Shown here piece by piece: positions 54,966 to 64,000 of a stretch of 64,000 nucleotides of DNA; positions within the stretch are counted from its first letter, which is position 1, and each line of letters opens with the position of its first letter. This DNA comes from Morganella morganii H1r. GTDB taxonomy: Bacteria; Pseudomonadota; Gammaproteobacteria; Enterobacterales; Enterobacteriaceae. Made by a program: the position numbers and the translations under genes. The DNA is taken from the NCBI RefSeq assembly GCF_000633515.1, contig NZ_AYMP01000024.1:124001-188000 (forward strand), written 5' to 3'. The notes below the pieces were generated by a model. It was not told the DNA's origin, ran no database searches, and worked only from the letters and a program-made list of their open reading frames with translations.

Positions 54966-57044
54966 ATGTCTGAAACCCTGACTCTGCCTGCTAAACAGGG
55001 ACGGGATTCCATCTTCTTATGGCTGCTGATCGCGTGGCTGGGCTTTGCCCTGCTGCCGTCCTGGAGCCTGGATTATGGTTTAACCGACTCCACATCAGAT
55101 GAAATTCTTGCCGCTTACGGCTGGCACGGGCTGAATGTCAGCTGGCTCTGGTATCTGCTGCCGTCAGTGCTGTTTTTCCGCTCACTGACACCGGCATCCC
55201 GCGACCAGCGGGGACGTCACTATACCGATATTGCGATCGCCGTTCTGACGGCAGTGGTGGCGGTAGTCAGCGCCGTATGGGAAGGAAAAGGTCTCGGCTA
55301 TTCCGCCATTGTGCTGTTTATCTCGCTCGGCATGATTATGACCCTCGCCCTCAAACGCCTGGAATGGCTGGGCGGTGACCAGTTTGTTATCGGCTCACTG
55401 ATTGCGGTGGTCGGGCTGATTGCGCTGTTTATCGTATTCCCGAGTGTCGCGATTTTTATCCCGATGTTCACCGACAATAACGGGGACTTCGCGCCGTTCG
55501 CGTTTGTATCGATTCTCACACAGTCCCATATTGTGCAGGTCATCTGGAATTCCGTGATGCTTTCACTGGCAGTCGGGGCGGGCTGTACCTTCTTCGGGCT
55601 GATTCTGGCGATTTATACCAGCCGTATCGCAAAACGCTCGGCAATTATCGGCCGCGTGTTCTCCATCCTGCCGATTGTCACTCCGCCGTTTATTGTCGGC
55701 CTGGGTGTCACCCTGATGATGGGGCGTTCCGGTTATGTGACCGAATTCCTCGCCACCTATGCGGGGCTGGAAAACACCAACTGGCTGTACGGTTTCACCG
55801 GGATCTGGCTGGCTCAGGTGCTCGCCTTTACGCCGATGTCCTTTATGATCCTCGACGGTGCCATCAAAACCATTCACCCGTCACTGGAAGAAGCGTCTTA
55901 CACCCTGCGCGCCAACCGTTTTCAGACCTTCTTCAACGTCTTTATGCCGCTGCTGAAACCGGCGCTGGCTAACGCCTTCCTGATCGTGATTGTGCAGTCG
56001 CTGGCTGACTTCAGTAACCCGCTGGTCCTCGGCGGTAACTTTGACGTGCTTGCCACCCAGATTTACTTCTATATCACCGGCTCTCAGCTCGATTATCAGG
56101 CCGCCAGTACCCTCGGCGCTTCCCTGCTGGTCTTCTCGCTGCTGGTCTTCTGCGTACAGTATATGTGGATCGGCAAACGCTCCTATGTCACGGTGTCCGG
56201 TAAATCGTACCGGGGTGATGTGCAGCCGCTGCCTGCCGCGCTGGTTGCGTTTGTCACCACGTTCCTCGCCATCTGGGTTATCTTCAACCTGGTGCTGTAC
56301 GGCAGCATCTTCTACGGCAGCTTTACCGTGAACTGGGGCGTGGATTACACCTTAACCCTGGATAACTTTATCAAGCTGTTCGGTCAGGGCATGAATGACG
56401 GCGCATGGCCTTCACTGCTCGACACCCTGCTCTACGCCGGGATCGCCGCACCAATCACCGCCGTGCTCGGCCTGCTGATCGCCTACATTGTGGTGCGTCA
56501 GGAATTCCGCGGTAAAAAGACTATCGAATTTACCACGATGCTCTGCTTCGCAGTGCCGGGAACGGTGGCGGGTGTGTCTTATATCCTCGCCTTCAACGAT
56601 TCCCCGTTCTATTTAACCGGGACGGCGGCGATCGTGATTATCTCCATGACAATGCGAAATGTACCGGTCGGGATCCGCGCCGGTATCGCCGGTCTGGGGC
56701 AAATCGACAAATCCCTGGATGAGGCATCACTCAGCCTGCGTGCCGGTTCGATGCGGACGATTTTCCACATCCTGCTGCCGCTGCTGCGTCCGGCGATTCT
56801 GTCCGCGCTGATTTACAGCTTTGTCCGCGCCATCACCACGGTCAGTGCCATTGTGTTCCTCGTGACACCGGACACCCGTGTCGCCACCGCCTATATTCTG
56901 AACCGCGTGGAAGACGGCGAATACGGCGTGGCGATTGCCTATGGCTCAATCCTGATCGTCGTCATGCTGGCGATTATTTTCCTGTTCGACTTTTTGATTG
57001 GCGAAGCCCGTGTTTCACGTTCCAAAGCCAAAAATGCACAGTAA
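54966..57044 (+). CDS. afuB: AfuB-type fused ABC permease
   Basis: The 692-residue protein has about twelve helices in two binding-protein-dependent permease domains in tandem. Each carries an EAA-type loop that contacts the ATPase ([20 protein letters not shown] and [20 protein letters not shown], with LP following). It is FbpB/AfuB-like. The start at 54966 ([12 protein letters not shown]) has GGGAG upstream; the frame is open to 54939. Seventeen bases lie between its stop and the ATPase gene. Confidence 0.88.
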   Translation: MSETLTLPAKQGRDSIFLWLLIAWLGFALLPSWSLDYGLTDSTSDEILAAYGWHGLNVSWLWYLLPSVLFFRSLTPASRDQRGRHYTDIAIAVLTAVVAVVSAVWEGKGLGYSAIVLFISLGMIMTLALKRLEWLGGDQFVIGSLIAVVGLIALFIVFPSVAIFIPMFTDNNGDFAPFAFVSILTQSHIVQVIWNSVMLSLAVGAGCTFFGLILAIYTSRIAKRSAIIGRVFSILPIVTPPFIVGLGVTLMMGRSGYVTEFLATYAGLENTNWLYGFTGIWLAQVLAFTPMSFMILDGAIKTIHPSLEEASYTLRANRFQTFFNVFMPLLKPALANAFLIVIVQSLADFSNPLVLGGNFDVLATQIYFYITGSQLDYQAASTLGASLLVFSLLVFCVQYMWIGKRSYVTVSGKSYRGDVQPLPAALVAFVTTFLAIWVIFNLVLYGSIFYGSFTVNWGVDYTLTLDNFIKLFGQGMNDGAWPSLLDTLLYAGIAAPITAVLGLLIAYIVVRQEFRGKKTIEFTTMLCFAVPGTVAGVSYILAFNDSPFYLTGTAAIVIISMTMRNVPVGIRAGIAGLGQIDKSLDEASLSLRAGSMRTIFHILLPLLRPAILSALIYSFVRAITTVSAIVFLVTPDTRVATAYILNRVEDGEYGVAIAYGSILIVVMLAIIFLFDFLIGEARVSRSKAKNAQ

Positions 57045-57060
57045 TCATGGAGTAACCGAC

Positions 57061-58110
57061 ATGACACAACAAAGTTTTGTTGAATTAAAAAATGTGACTA
57101 AACGCTTTGGCACCAACACGGTCATCGACGATTTAAGTCTTTCTATTCCGGCGGGCAGCATGGTCACCCTGCTCGGCCCGTCCGGCTGCGGAAAAACCAC
57201 CGTGCTGCGTCTGGTGGCAGGGCTGGAAAAGCCGACCGAAGGTAAGATGTTCATTGACGGCGAAGATGTCACAGACCGTTCCATCCAGCAGCGCGATATT
57301 TGTATGGTGTTCCAGTCTTACGCGCTGTTCCCGCATATGTCCCTCGGCGATAACGTCGGTTACGGGCTGAAAATGCTGGGCCGCCCGAAAGCAGAAGTGA
57401 AAGAGCGGGTGGAGGAAGCCCTGGAGCTGGTGGATCTGGCCGGATTCGCCGATCGCTTTGTCGATCAGATCTCCGGTGGTCAGCAGCAGCGTGTTGCGCT
57501 GGCCCGCGCCCTGATCCTCAAGCCGAAAGTGCTGTTATTTGATGAGCCGCTGAGTAACCTCGATGCCAACCTGCGCCGCAGCATGCGGGAAAAAATCCGT
57601 GAATTGCAGCAGCAGTTTAATATCACTTCCCTGTATGTGACCCACGACCAGAGCGAGGCCTTTGCGGTCTCAGATATGGTGCTGGTGATGAACAAAGGAA
57701 AAATCATGCAGCTGGGCTCACCGCAGGAACTGTATCGTCAGCCTGCTTCGAAGTTTATGGCAAGCTTTATGGGTGATGCCAATATCTTCCCGGCGACACT
57801 GACCGGTGATGCCGTTGAAATTTTCAGCTACCGCCTTCCGCGTCCGCCGCAGTTCATCACGGATAAAAGCAGTGTTACTGTCGGTGTGCGTCCGGAAGCC
57901 ATTACCCTGAGTTTACAGGGTGATGAAAGCCAGCGCTGCACCGTGTCTCATGTGGCCTATATGGGGCCGCAGTATGAAGTGACCGTCGACTGGCACGGCC
58001 AGTCCATGCTGTTGCAGATTAATGCCACACAATTACAGCCGTCTGTCGGCGACAGTCTGTTCCTGCAAATTCACCCTTACGGTATGTTTATTCTGCCGGA
58101 AGAGCAGTAA
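57061..58110 (+). CDS. afuC: AfuC-type ABC transporter ATPase
   Basis: The 349-residue ATPase has Walker [10 protein letters not shown], the Q-loop [10 protein letters not shown], the signature [15 protein letters not shown] and Walker [12 protein letters not shown], with a C-terminal TOBE-like domain ([13 protein letters not shown]). The start at 57061 ([16 protein letters not shown]) fits the family; the frame is open to 56998, inside afuB. It completes the AfuABC importer and ends at a strong terminator. Confidence 0.9.
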   Translation: MTQQSFVELKNVTKRFGTNTVIDDLSLSIPAGSMVTLLGPSGCGKTTVLRLVAGLEKPTEGKMFIDGEDVTDRSIQQRDICMVFQSYALFPHMSLGDNVGYGLKMLGRPKAEVKERVEEALELVDLAGFADRFVDQISGGQQQRVALARALILKPKVLLFDEPLSNLDANLRRSMREKIRELQQQFNITSLYVTHDQSEAFAVSDMVLVMNKGKIMQLGSPQELYRQPASKFMASFMGDANIFPATLTGDAVEIFSYRLPRPPQFITDKSSVTVGVRPEAITLSLQGDESQRCTVSHVAYMGPQYEVTVDWHGQSMLLQINATQLQPSVGDSLFLQIHPYGMFILPEEQ

Positions 58111-58125
58111 TTTTTCCCTGAATAC

Positions 58126-58156
58126 AAAACCGCTTCCTCCCGGAAGCGGTTTTTTG
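58126..58156. terminator. Intrinsic terminator of the afu operon, shared with the convergent amidohydrolase gene
   Basis: AACCGCTTCC (58128-58137) and GGAAGCGGTT (58142-58151) pair across a 4-base loop, with T residues on the plus side and some A residues on the other. Confidence 0.88.
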
Positions 58157-58179
58157 TGTTGCTCACACTGCCCGGTCAA

Positions 58180-59796
58180 TTATTTTTTATAGCTGTAACC
58201 GGCTGAGAAATTCTCACGCGCCTGCTCCTGAGCAGTATCAAAGAATGCCGCCACTTCCTCTGCGGTCTGCTTCGGCAGTTTTTTCGCCGCTTTCTGAATA
58301 CGACCGAGGGCTTCTGTCGCATCAGAACGGATTTTGTCCGTATTCTGCTGTGTCAGCTGACCAAAACGTTTTTTCACATCCCCGTTGACGATAACGGTAT
58401 CCACCCCGGAAGCGGTCGTTTGCAGCACCACTGAGCCCGCCGGATAACTGGACGGCACAAAGGCTTCTTTCTGGGAAACGATAATAATATCCGCTTTTTT
58501 ACCTTTGCTGATGGAGCCGATCTCTTTCTCCATCCCCATTGCTTCCGCACTGCCGTGTGTTGCCCAGGTCAGCGCATCACGCACACTCAGGTCAATTTTG
58601 GTGGTGGTTTTACCGGTGCGGTTTGCTTCTGCTTCGTTGTCCATACAGCGCTGGAACTGAAGACCCAGACGCATCTGAGAGAACAGATCACCGGAGCCGA
58701 CACACACTATGTCGCTGCTCAGACCCGGTTTAAAGCCGTGATCAAGACTGGCGCGGAACGGCGGACGTCCCATCCCCATCTGCATTTCGGTTTCCGGCGC
58801 GATAGAGACTTTACCGCCGGTCTCTTTCAGGATCTTCCACTCGCTGTTATCCAGTGACGTACAGTGGATATGGAGATGGCCGGGCTTGAGCAGATTATTG
58901 TGTTCCAGCTCATGCAGCCCTTTCAGCAGAATAGATTTTTCCGCCGCCCCGGTATGGGATGCGACAAAAATTCCCAGCTTATTCGCCAGTTCAATCTCTT
59001 TTGCGGTATCGGCAAACGGAATGGTCCCGAAATCGCTCAGCAGAACCCCCATCTGATTCAGACTGTGGTTACTGTAACCGTAATAGTGCTGATGAATATT
59101 TTTCATCACATCCAGACGCTGCTGGTGGCTGCGGAAGCGGTTACTGCCTTTATAATCATAAGCCTGCATACCGTAGGCATAGATACTGCGGATCCCGGAG
59201 GCACGCAGGGATTCAATCGCCGCCGGGGCATGATCCGGTGAGTTAACACAATCACAGCAGTCAAGAATGGTGGTCACCCCGGCATTCAGTGCCTCAACCG
59301 ATCCCACCAGTGCCGCCATGCGGATATCTTCCGGCTCCATGACTGAACCGATGCCGTAGAAAGTGGAACCGAGGAATCCGGCCAGTGACATATCCGCAGA
59401 GATCCCGCGCAGCAGTGACATCCAGGTATGACGGTGGCTGTCGATAATCCCCGGCAGAATAATGCCGCCGTCCGCATCAATCAGTTCCGCATCCACCCCG
59501 GCAAATTTGGACACCGGGCCGATATCGACAATTTTATCGCCGTCAATCAGCACCGCCCCGTCAGCAATATCACCATATTTTTCATCCATGGTGATCAGAT
59601 AACCGTTATAAATCAGTTTGTTTTGTTTATCTGTTTTGATATAGCGTTTATTTTTATCATCGTCTCCCGCCAGCACGGCGCTTCCGCCTGCTAATGCGGA
59701 ATGGCTGCCGAGCGCACCGGCTGCCAGCCCCATTGTGCCGAGACCGGCATTTTTCAGGAAAGATCGTCTTGACGGATCCTGCGCTTTTTCTGTCAT
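58180..59796 (-). CDS. Tat-exported metal-dependent amidohydrolase
   Basis: The 538-residue protein of the amidohydrolase superfamily has a twin-arginine signal (DPSRRSFLKNAG). Metal ligands follow the usual order: HxH in DSHRHTWMSLLRG, then histidines in ASHTGAAE and LHIHCTSLDNSE, and an aspartate in LSSDIV. The N-terminal beta-sandwich strand pair (GYLITMDEKYGDIADGAVLI) is typical of cytosine-deaminase or SsnA-like members. The substrate cannot be named. Export to the periplasm is unusual for this superfamily. I start at 59796 because GAGGAG lies 10 bases upstream; the frame is open to 59829. A palindrome lies just upstream. Confidence 0.8.
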   Translation of the reverse strand: MTEKAQDPSRRSFLKNAGLGTMGLAAGALGSHSALAGGSAVLAGDDDKNKRYIKTDKQNKLIYNGYLITMDEKYGDIADGAVLIDGDKIVDIGPVSKFAGVDAELIDADGGIILPGIIDSHRHTWMSLLRGISADMSLAGFLGSTFYGIGSVMEPEDIRMAALVGSVEALNAGVTTILDCCDCVNSPDHAPAAIESLRASGIRSIYAYGMQAYDYKGSNRFRSHQQRLDVMKNIHQHYYGYSNHSLNQMGVLLSDFGTIPFADTAKEIELANKLGIFVASHTGAAEKSILLKGLHELEHNNLLKPGHLHIHCTSLDNSEWKILKETGGKVSIAPETEMQMGMGRPPFRASLDHGFKPGLSSDIVCVGSGDLFSQMRLGLQFQRCMDNEAEANRTGKTTTKIDLSVRDALTWATHGSAEAMGMEKEIGSISKGKKADIIIVSQKEAFVPSSYPAGSVVLQTTASGVDTVIVNGDVKKRFGQLTQQNTDKIRSDATEALGRIQKAAKKLPKQTAEEVAAFFDTAQEQARENFSAGYSYKK

Positions 59797-59835
59797 TTGA
59801 TTATTACTCCTCACACGGTTAACAGACACCCATAA

Positions 59836-59857
59836 AAATGTACTTATCAGTACATTT
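59836..59857. promoter_or_regulatory. Palindromic operator candidate upstream of the amidohydrolase gene
   Basis: AAATGTAC (59836-59843) and GTACATTT (59850-59857) are perfect inverted repeats with a 6-base spacer, typical of TetR-family operators. A further GTACAT half-site lies near 59893. The TetR gene at 61682-62329 is a candidate regulator but also has its own palindrome. Confidence 0.5.
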
Positions 59858-60003
59858 ATGAAAGTCTAACAAGAGTGATTCGTATTAACCAGTACATATT
59901 GTGTGATTTTCTGCACGGACAGACACCGGGCACAGTTTTTGCTGTGATCTTTTTTTATACTGCCCGATTCATTTTTTACATAAATATCAGGGAAGAAATA
60001 ATA

Positions 60004-60486
60004 ATGCGGCTGTCCCATACCTTTCTCAGAGGGCTCTCTGTACTGCTGCTGTGCGGGATGTTAAGCGGTTGCGGGGTATTTTATGGTGCCATGTGCGGCA
60101 GTATGACCCTGTTTACGCCGTCAGAATCAGTGACAAAAATCGCGCTGCCGGATGGAGTGACAGATCAGCCGTATGATCAGACTGCGGAAATCGCCCGGCA
60201 TACAGGGATGAGCCCGTTTTATGTCAGTGAAAAACCGGACTGGATAACCGTCACACTGATGTCAAAAAATGAGGCCGGGGAATGGCTCCCGCTTATCACC
60301 GAAGAGGAGTGGCAGACACAGGTGATGAAAGCCGATCAGCGCCCGCTGATCGCCGCCCGTTTGCAGGGAACACCACCAGAGCGCGGCAACGTCCGGATAA
60401 ACATCAAAGGTGCAGCCTACCGCACCATGTGCGGAAGTTCTGATCCGGTCTATTCCCTGCGGCTGACGGTGAAAAAAGCGGAGTAA
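60004..60486 (+). CDS. Putative outer membrane lipoprotein of unknown function
   Basis: The 160-residue protein has a lipoprotein signal: a basic start, a hydrophobic segment (GLSVLLLCGML) and the lipobox LSGC with the acylated cysteine C23. The mature part (CGVFYGAMCGSM, then TPSESVTKIALPDG) matches no family I recognise. The ATG at 60004 follows GGGAAG; the frame is open to 59875, but the lipoprotein signal fixes the start. It is convergent with the AbrB-family gene. Confidence 0.65.
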   Translation: MRLSHTFLRGLSVLLLCGMLSGCGVFYGAMCGSMTLFTPSESVTKIALPDGVTDQPYDQTAEIARHTGMSPFYVSEKPDWITVTLMSKNEAGEWLPLITEEEWQTQVMKADQRPLIAARLQGTPPERGNVRINIKGAAYRTMCGSSDPVYSLRLTVKKAE

Positions 60487-60503
60487 TTACTTACTGCACT
60501 TAA

Positions 60504-61532
60504 TTATTTACTCCGCCGTTCCTGAATATACAACACCACTGACGGCACACTCTGAATAATCAGCATGCGGAGAATATGATTAAGCATGACAAAACCGGCA
60601 TCGATTCCCATGGTAATCGCCGCAAATGTCATCGCTTCCATGCTGCCCGGCGCCCAGGAAAGCAGCAGGACCGGGAAGGAAAAACCGGTCAGGTGAGACG
60701 CCCCGAATGCAATCAGTGCGGTCAGCATAATATTGATCAGTACCACCTGAGCGGAAATCACCATATTGCGCAGCAGTGACCTCAGCGGAAACAGGACAAA
60801 ATAGCTCCCGATATACATGCCGATCAGCGTCATACTGATATCATTCAGCGGCAGCGGGAAAACTATGTAAGTACTCACTATACTCTGTACAGCGATCGCC
60901 GCACCCAGAGATGTCAGCATAAACGGTGCCGGGACATTGATTTTTTCCAGCATTTTGCCGGACAAATACCCGCACACCACAATCAGCAGCAGCCACAGCA
61001 CGGACACCGGGCTCTGCGGCGGAATATCAGCAGGCGGCGGAACAGGATGATCACTGCCGACCACCACACCCGCCAGCATAATCAGGATGATCAGGCGGAT
61101 AGTATGGGAAATCACCACCTTCTGCGGCGGTGTACCGGTGTGATCCGTCAGCGCCAGAATCGCCGCCATTGCCCCCGGTACCGCCCCCAGCAGAGATTCC
61201 TGAACTGACCACCCCACCCGTTTGCGGAACCAGAGGAAACTGACGGTAAACTGCACCGCCAGACACGACACCATGGTAATCATGATCAGCAGAAGATGAT
61301 CAAACTGACTGAGGTCGACACGGGTAAACATCAGCCCGACAGATGTTCCGAGCACCATCTGAACAAAGGTTAATGTTCGCTTCGGAATAGTGAGCGAAAC
61401 AGCGAAACGGTGCACAATAATAATCAGAATAACAGGACCGAACATCAGTGCCATCGGCACATTCAGGTATGCCAGCAGCAATCCGGCGGCAAAACAGGCC
61501 GAAATCCCCGCTGCTGTTTTGATCATATTCAT
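60504..61532 (-). CDS. AbrB-family (PF05145-type) integral membrane protein
   Basis: The 342-residue protein has about ten membrane helices arranged as two related halves, as in the family often annotated as AbrB duplication or ammonia monooxygenase-like. The halves show LNVPMALMFGPVIL and INVPAPFMLTSLGAAI, and each is followed by a conserved GAVPGAM or WAPGSMEAMTFAA segment. Members are thought to be transporters, with substrates mostly unknown. It is not an ammonia monooxygenase. It may be part of the same local system as the amidohydrolase or the TetR-controlled genes, but nothing proves it. Confidence 0.75.
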   Translation of the reverse strand: MNMIKTAAGISACFAAGLLLAYLNVPMALMFGPVILIIIVHRFAVSLTIPKRTLTFVQMVLGTSVGLMFTRVDLSQFDHLLLIMITMVSCLAVQFTVSFLWFRKRVGWSVQESLLGAVPGAMAAILALTDHTGTPPQKVVISHTIRLIILIMLAGVVVGSDHPVPPPADIPPQSPVSVLWLLLIVVCGYLSGKMLEKINVPAPFMLTSLGAAIAVQSIVSTYIVFPLPLNDISMTLIGMYIGSYFVLFPLRSLLRNMVISAQVVLINIMLTALIAFGASHLTGFSFPVLLLSWAPGSMEAMTFAAITMGIDAGFVMLNHILRMLIIQSVPSVVLYIQERRSK

Positions 61533-61681
61533 ATTGTTATAATGTCAGCCGGTTGCCGGAACAGAAAATCAGTCTATCACCTGAATCAATTAATTACAGG
61601 GGGTATAATTGTGCGGGTAACTTTCTCGCTATCAGAAGCGGAAATCAGTGTGGTGCATAGCAGATCAGAAAACAGCCGTGA

Positions 61682-62329
61682 TTACGGCTGTTTATCCTGT
61701 TCACGGCTGTCCGCCATGGCCTGATTCAGAATTGCTTTTGCCATCCACTGGGTAATATCAATGACTTCACCGTCATTCATCTTCCAGATATCTTTCATCA
61801 CCAGGAACACTTCCGAGCCGTACACCAGCGAGAATGCACGGATCACTTTATCCAGTGTTTCCTGATCGAGATGGGTCTTCAGCGGCTCGGTAACATTCGC
61901 CAGAATCGCCTTACGGTGCCCTCTGACCAGTTTTTTCTCTTCATTAATCTGGGATTTGGCCGATGCCGAGCGATCCTGCGCCCACTGCTGCAACGACACA
62001 TACAGTGCCGCACGCAGTGCGCCTTCGTGGCGGAACATCTGCGGATAAGCAAACGCCAGCAATTGTTCCATCCGGTCGCGGGTTTCCGGGCTGTCGGAGC
62101 GCCAGGTCAGAATCGGGCCGAGACTGGCATCCACGGTGGCGGCGATTAAATCACTTTGTGTCGGAAAATAGCGGTAAGCCGTTGCCCGTGACACCCCGGC
62201 TTCTGCTGCCAGTTCAGAGACTGAAGGCATTGCACCCTGCTCAAACAGTGTCAGCGCGGTATTGACCAGCAGATTAAATGTCCGCTTCCGTGTGCCGGAG
62301 TAAGATGCCCCATCATCAGTACAGGCCAT
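61682..62329 (-). CDS. TetR-family transcriptional regulator
   Basis: The 215-residue protein has an N-terminal TetR helix-turn-helix (SVSELAAEAGVSRATAYRYF, then PTQSDL) and a helical ligand-binding domain. I start at 62329 (MACTDDGASYSG), where AAGGA precedes; the frame is open to 62401. It is divergent from the UPF0261 gene, and the intervening region has a symmetric operator candidate, so it most likely represses that operon and itself. Confidence 0.88.
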   Translation of the reverse strand: MACTDDGASYSGTRKRTFNLLVNTALTLFEQGAMPSVSELAAEAGVSRATAYRYFPTQSDLIAATVDASLGPILTWRSDSPETRDRMEQLLAFAYPQMFRHEGALRAALYVSLQQWAQDRSASAKSQINEEKKLVRGHRKAILANVTEPLKTHLDQETLDKVIRAFSLVYGSEVFLVMKDIWKMNDGEVIDITQWMAKAILNQAMADSREQDKQP

Positions 62330-62396
62330 AACTGATTTTCCTTTAACAATTTTCGGTGAATTTTGCGCGGCTATCTTACACAACATCCCCGCCTGC

Positions 62397-62418
62397 AACA
62401 CCCTTATGGTGTTTTTTT
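62397..62418 (+). terminator. Hairpin with T-run in the TetR/UPF0261 intergenic region
   Basis: AACACC (62397-62402) and GGTGTT (62408-62413) pair across a 5-base loop and a T-run follows on the plus strand. No plus-strand gene precedes it, so it could be an attenuator in a leader, or chance. Confidence 0.35.
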
Positions 62419-62447
62419 ATCAAAAAACTGATTTAAAGATAGACAAA

Positions 62448-62465
62448 TTGAGATGCATGTCTCAA
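62448..62465. promoter_or_regulatory. Operator candidate between the TetR gene and the UPF0261 operon
   Basis: TTGAGA (62448-62453) and TCTCAA (62460-62465) are perfect inverted repeats with the spacer TGCATG. It lies 83 bases before the UPF0261 start and about 120 before the TetR start, a normal place for a divergent TetR operator. Confidence 0.55.
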
Positions 62466-62547
62466 AATCCGTCAAACAAAATGATACTACAGTCTCATTC
62501 TGGTTATGATGCGTTATCAGACATCCGATATCCCTTTGAGGTTAACC

Positions 62548-63762
62548 ATGAACAGCAATAAAGGCGCTGTCTATATCGCCACAACGCTCGATACCAAAAG
62601 TGATGAGATTTTTTATGTCAGTGAGCTGATCCGGCGCACCGGCCTCACTGTAAAAACAGTGGATTTAACCACAAAACCCGGCCAGCTGGCCCGGGAAGCG
62701 GATGTCTGCGCCCGTGATGTCGCCGCCTGTCACCCTGACGGCGAAAGCGCGGTTTTCTGCGGTGACCGCGGCCGCGCTATCGCGGCAATGGCTGTCGCCT
62801 TTGAACGTTTCCTTGCAAAACAAAATGATATTGCAGCACTTCTCGGTTTGGGCGGATCCGGTGGAACGGCACTGATTACACCAGCAATGCAATCCCTGCC
62901 TGTCGGCATCCCCAAACTCATGGTTTCCACCATGGCCTCCGGTGATATTTCCGGCTATATCGGCGCAAGCGATATTGCCATGCTCTATTCTGTCACTGAT
63001 GTCTCCGGCCTGAACCGAATTTCACGTAAAGTTCTCCGTAATGCGGCTAACCAGATTGCCGGGGCGGTTTACTTCTGTCAGGAAGAGCAGGTGACTGATA
63101 AACCCGCCATTGCCCTGACCATGTTCGGTGTCACTACACCGTGTATTCAGCAAATCAGCAAAGAACTGGAAGCGGATTACGATTGTCTGGTCTTTCACGC
63201 GACCGGCAGCGGCGGTAAAGCCATGGAAAAACTGGCGGATGACCATCTGTTCGACAGTATCCTTGACCTGACCACCACGGAAGTGTGTGATTATCTTTTC
63301 GGCGGCGTTCTGGCCTGTGATGAAGACCGTTTCGGCGCTATTGCCCGTTCACAGACGCCGTATATCGGCTCCTGCGGCGCACTGGATATGGTCAATTTCG
63401 GCCGCCCGTCCACCGTGCCGGAAAAATACGCCGATCGTCAGTTTTATCACCATAACGCCCAGGTCACCCTGATGCGGACCACCCCGGAAGAAAATGCACA
63501 GATGGGGCGCTGGATTGCGGAAAAACTCAACCAGTGTCACGGCGATGTTATTTTTATCATTCCGGAAGGCGGTTTTTCCGCCCTCGATGCTGAAGGTATG
63601 CCGTTCTGGTCGCCGGATGCGGATCGCGCCTTTATTGAGGCGTTCGAAACTCATTATAAACAAACAGAAAAACGTATTTTACGCAAATGCCCGTATCACA
63701 TTAATGACCCGGAATTTACCCGTTTTGTCATTAATCAACACCAGCAATTACGGGCGAAATAA
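62548..63762 (+). CDS. UPF0261 / Tm-1-like ATP-binding protein
   Basis: The 404-residue protein has the UPF0261 (Tm-1-like) pattern: a start of [20 protein letters not shown], the nucleotide-site loops [12 protein letters not shown] and [12 protein letters not shown], and [14 protein letters not shown] further on. The tomato Tm-1 domain of this family binds viral replicase; the bacterial function is unknown. The start at 62548 ([12 protein letters not shown]) follows the family; the frame is open to 62506. Eleven bases separate its stop from the PEP-hydrolase-family gene, the usual partner of this family. Confidence 0.88.
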   Translation: MNSNKGAVYIATTLDTKSDEIFYVSELIRRTGLTVKTVDLTTKPGQLAREADVCARDVAACHPDGESAVFCGDRGRAIAAMAVAFERFLAKQNDIAALLGLGGSGGTALITPAMQSLPVGIPKLMVSTMASGDISGYIGASDIAMLYSVTDVSGLNRISRKVLRNAANQIAGAVYFCQEEQVTDKPAIALTMFGVTTPCIQQISKELEADYDCLVFHATGSGGKAMEKLADDHLFDSILDLTTTEVCDYLFGGVLACDEDRFGAIARSQTPYIGSCGALDMVNFGRPSTVPEKYADRQFYHHNAQVTLMRTTPEENAQMGRWIAEKLNQCHGDVIFIIPEGGFSALDAEGMPFWSPDADRAFIEAFETHYKQTEKRILRKCPYHINDPEFTRFVINQHQQLRAK

Positions 63763-63773
63763 GGAGACACAAG

Positions 63774-64000
63774 ATGCCACTTTCCCGTGACGCATTACTG
63801 AAAAAATTCAATGACATGATTTCACGCGGCGAGCCGGTTATCGGCGGCGGTGCCGGTACCGGTCTGTCAGCAAAATGTGAGGAAGCCGGCGGTATCGATC
63901 TCATCGTTATCTATAACTCCGGCCGTTACCGCATGGCAGGACGCGGCTCGCTGGCCGGTCTGCTGGCTTACGGTAATGCCAATGAAATCGTCATGGATAT
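63774..64000 (+). CDS. Phosphoenolpyruvate hydrolase-family (TIM-barrel) protein, partial
   Basis: The frame begins at ATG 63774 behind AAGGAG and runs off the right edge after 75 codons. The visible text ([60 protein letters not shown]) matches the start of the PF09370 PEP-hydrolase-like family, a TIM barrel usually encoded next to UPF0261. In plants and some bacteria the two domains are fused. The exact reaction is uncertain. Confidence 0.85.
   Translation, partial: MPLSRDALLKKFNDMISRGEPVIGGGAGTGLSAKCEEAGGIDLIVIYNSGRYRMAGRGSLAGLLAYGNANEIVMD

Noticed and set aside
1-64000. CRISPR arrays, tRNA or rRNA genes, insertion sequences, prophage
   Set aside because: No spaced repeats, tRNA-like cloverleaf sequences, transposase motifs or phage structural genes were seen in any intergenic region. 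This was judged by eye and not by a search program.

Overview
The window looks like a chromosomal segment of a member of the Enterobacterales, most likely Morganella or a close relative. The core gene order is the enterobacterial one seen in E. coli around dgt, mtnN-btuF, erpA, hemL, mrcB, hrpB, sfsA, dksA, gluQ, pcnB, folK, panC, yadGH, can, hpt, cueO and yacC. The proteins are very close to their E. coli counterparts. Base composition is balanced, which is unlike Proteus or Providencia, and a Proteus-type ZapA protease operon is present. The species call is inference. I see no tRNA, rRNA, CRISPR array, insertion sequence or phage gene.

Layout. (1) 1-4176: a GCS2-family ligase that runs off the left edge, dgt, then mtnN-btuF. 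(2) 4386-11462: an accessory block with an orphan DarG-like macrodomain protein and a DMSO-reductase-type operon (radical SAM protein, TorD-like chaperone, catalytic, Fe-S and anchor subunits) behind a candidate FNR promoter. (3) 12188-14052: erpA and hemL, divergent. (4) 14109-26258: a Tlde1-type effector with its putative immunity protein, a second DmsABC-plus-chaperone operon, a divergent AraC-family regulator, the selenocysteine formate dehydrogenase operon fdnGHI, and the remains of a fic gene. (5) 26381-36925: mrcB, hrpB, sfsA, dksA, gluQ, pcnB (AUU start), folK and a panC-like gene that has lost catalytic motifs and has no panB beside it. (6) 36876-43171: a serralysin protease, its inhibitor and a complete type I secretion system. 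(7) 43467-50071: yadGH, can, an unrecognised AT-rich gene pair, hpt, cueO with a CueR-type promoter, and yacC. (8) 50215-58110: UhpABC-type hexose-phosphate sensing genes leading straight into an AfuABC-type sugar-phosphate ABC transporter, with no uhpT. (9) 58180-64000: a Tat-exported amidohydrolase, a lipoprotein, an AbrB-family membrane protein, a TetR regulator, and a UPF0261 gene followed by the start of a PEP-hydrolase-family gene.

How the genes fit together. The accessory genes point to anaerobic respiration in a host: formate dehydrogenase-N feeds quinol, and two DMSO-reductase-like enzymes consume it. FNR-type boxes precede fdnG and the first dms operon. Five encoded proteins carry twin-arginine signals (both DmsA proteins, FdnG, CueO and the amidohydrolase). 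The secreted protease, sugar-phosphate uptake and a T6SS-type effector also suit a host-associated life. The damaged PanC and missing panB agree with the pantothenate requirement classically reported for Morganella.

The items most worth a second look are the PanC-like protein, the radical SAM gene in the dms operon, the orphan macrodomain protein, the Tlde1 pair, the unknown pair between can and hpt, and the fic remnant.
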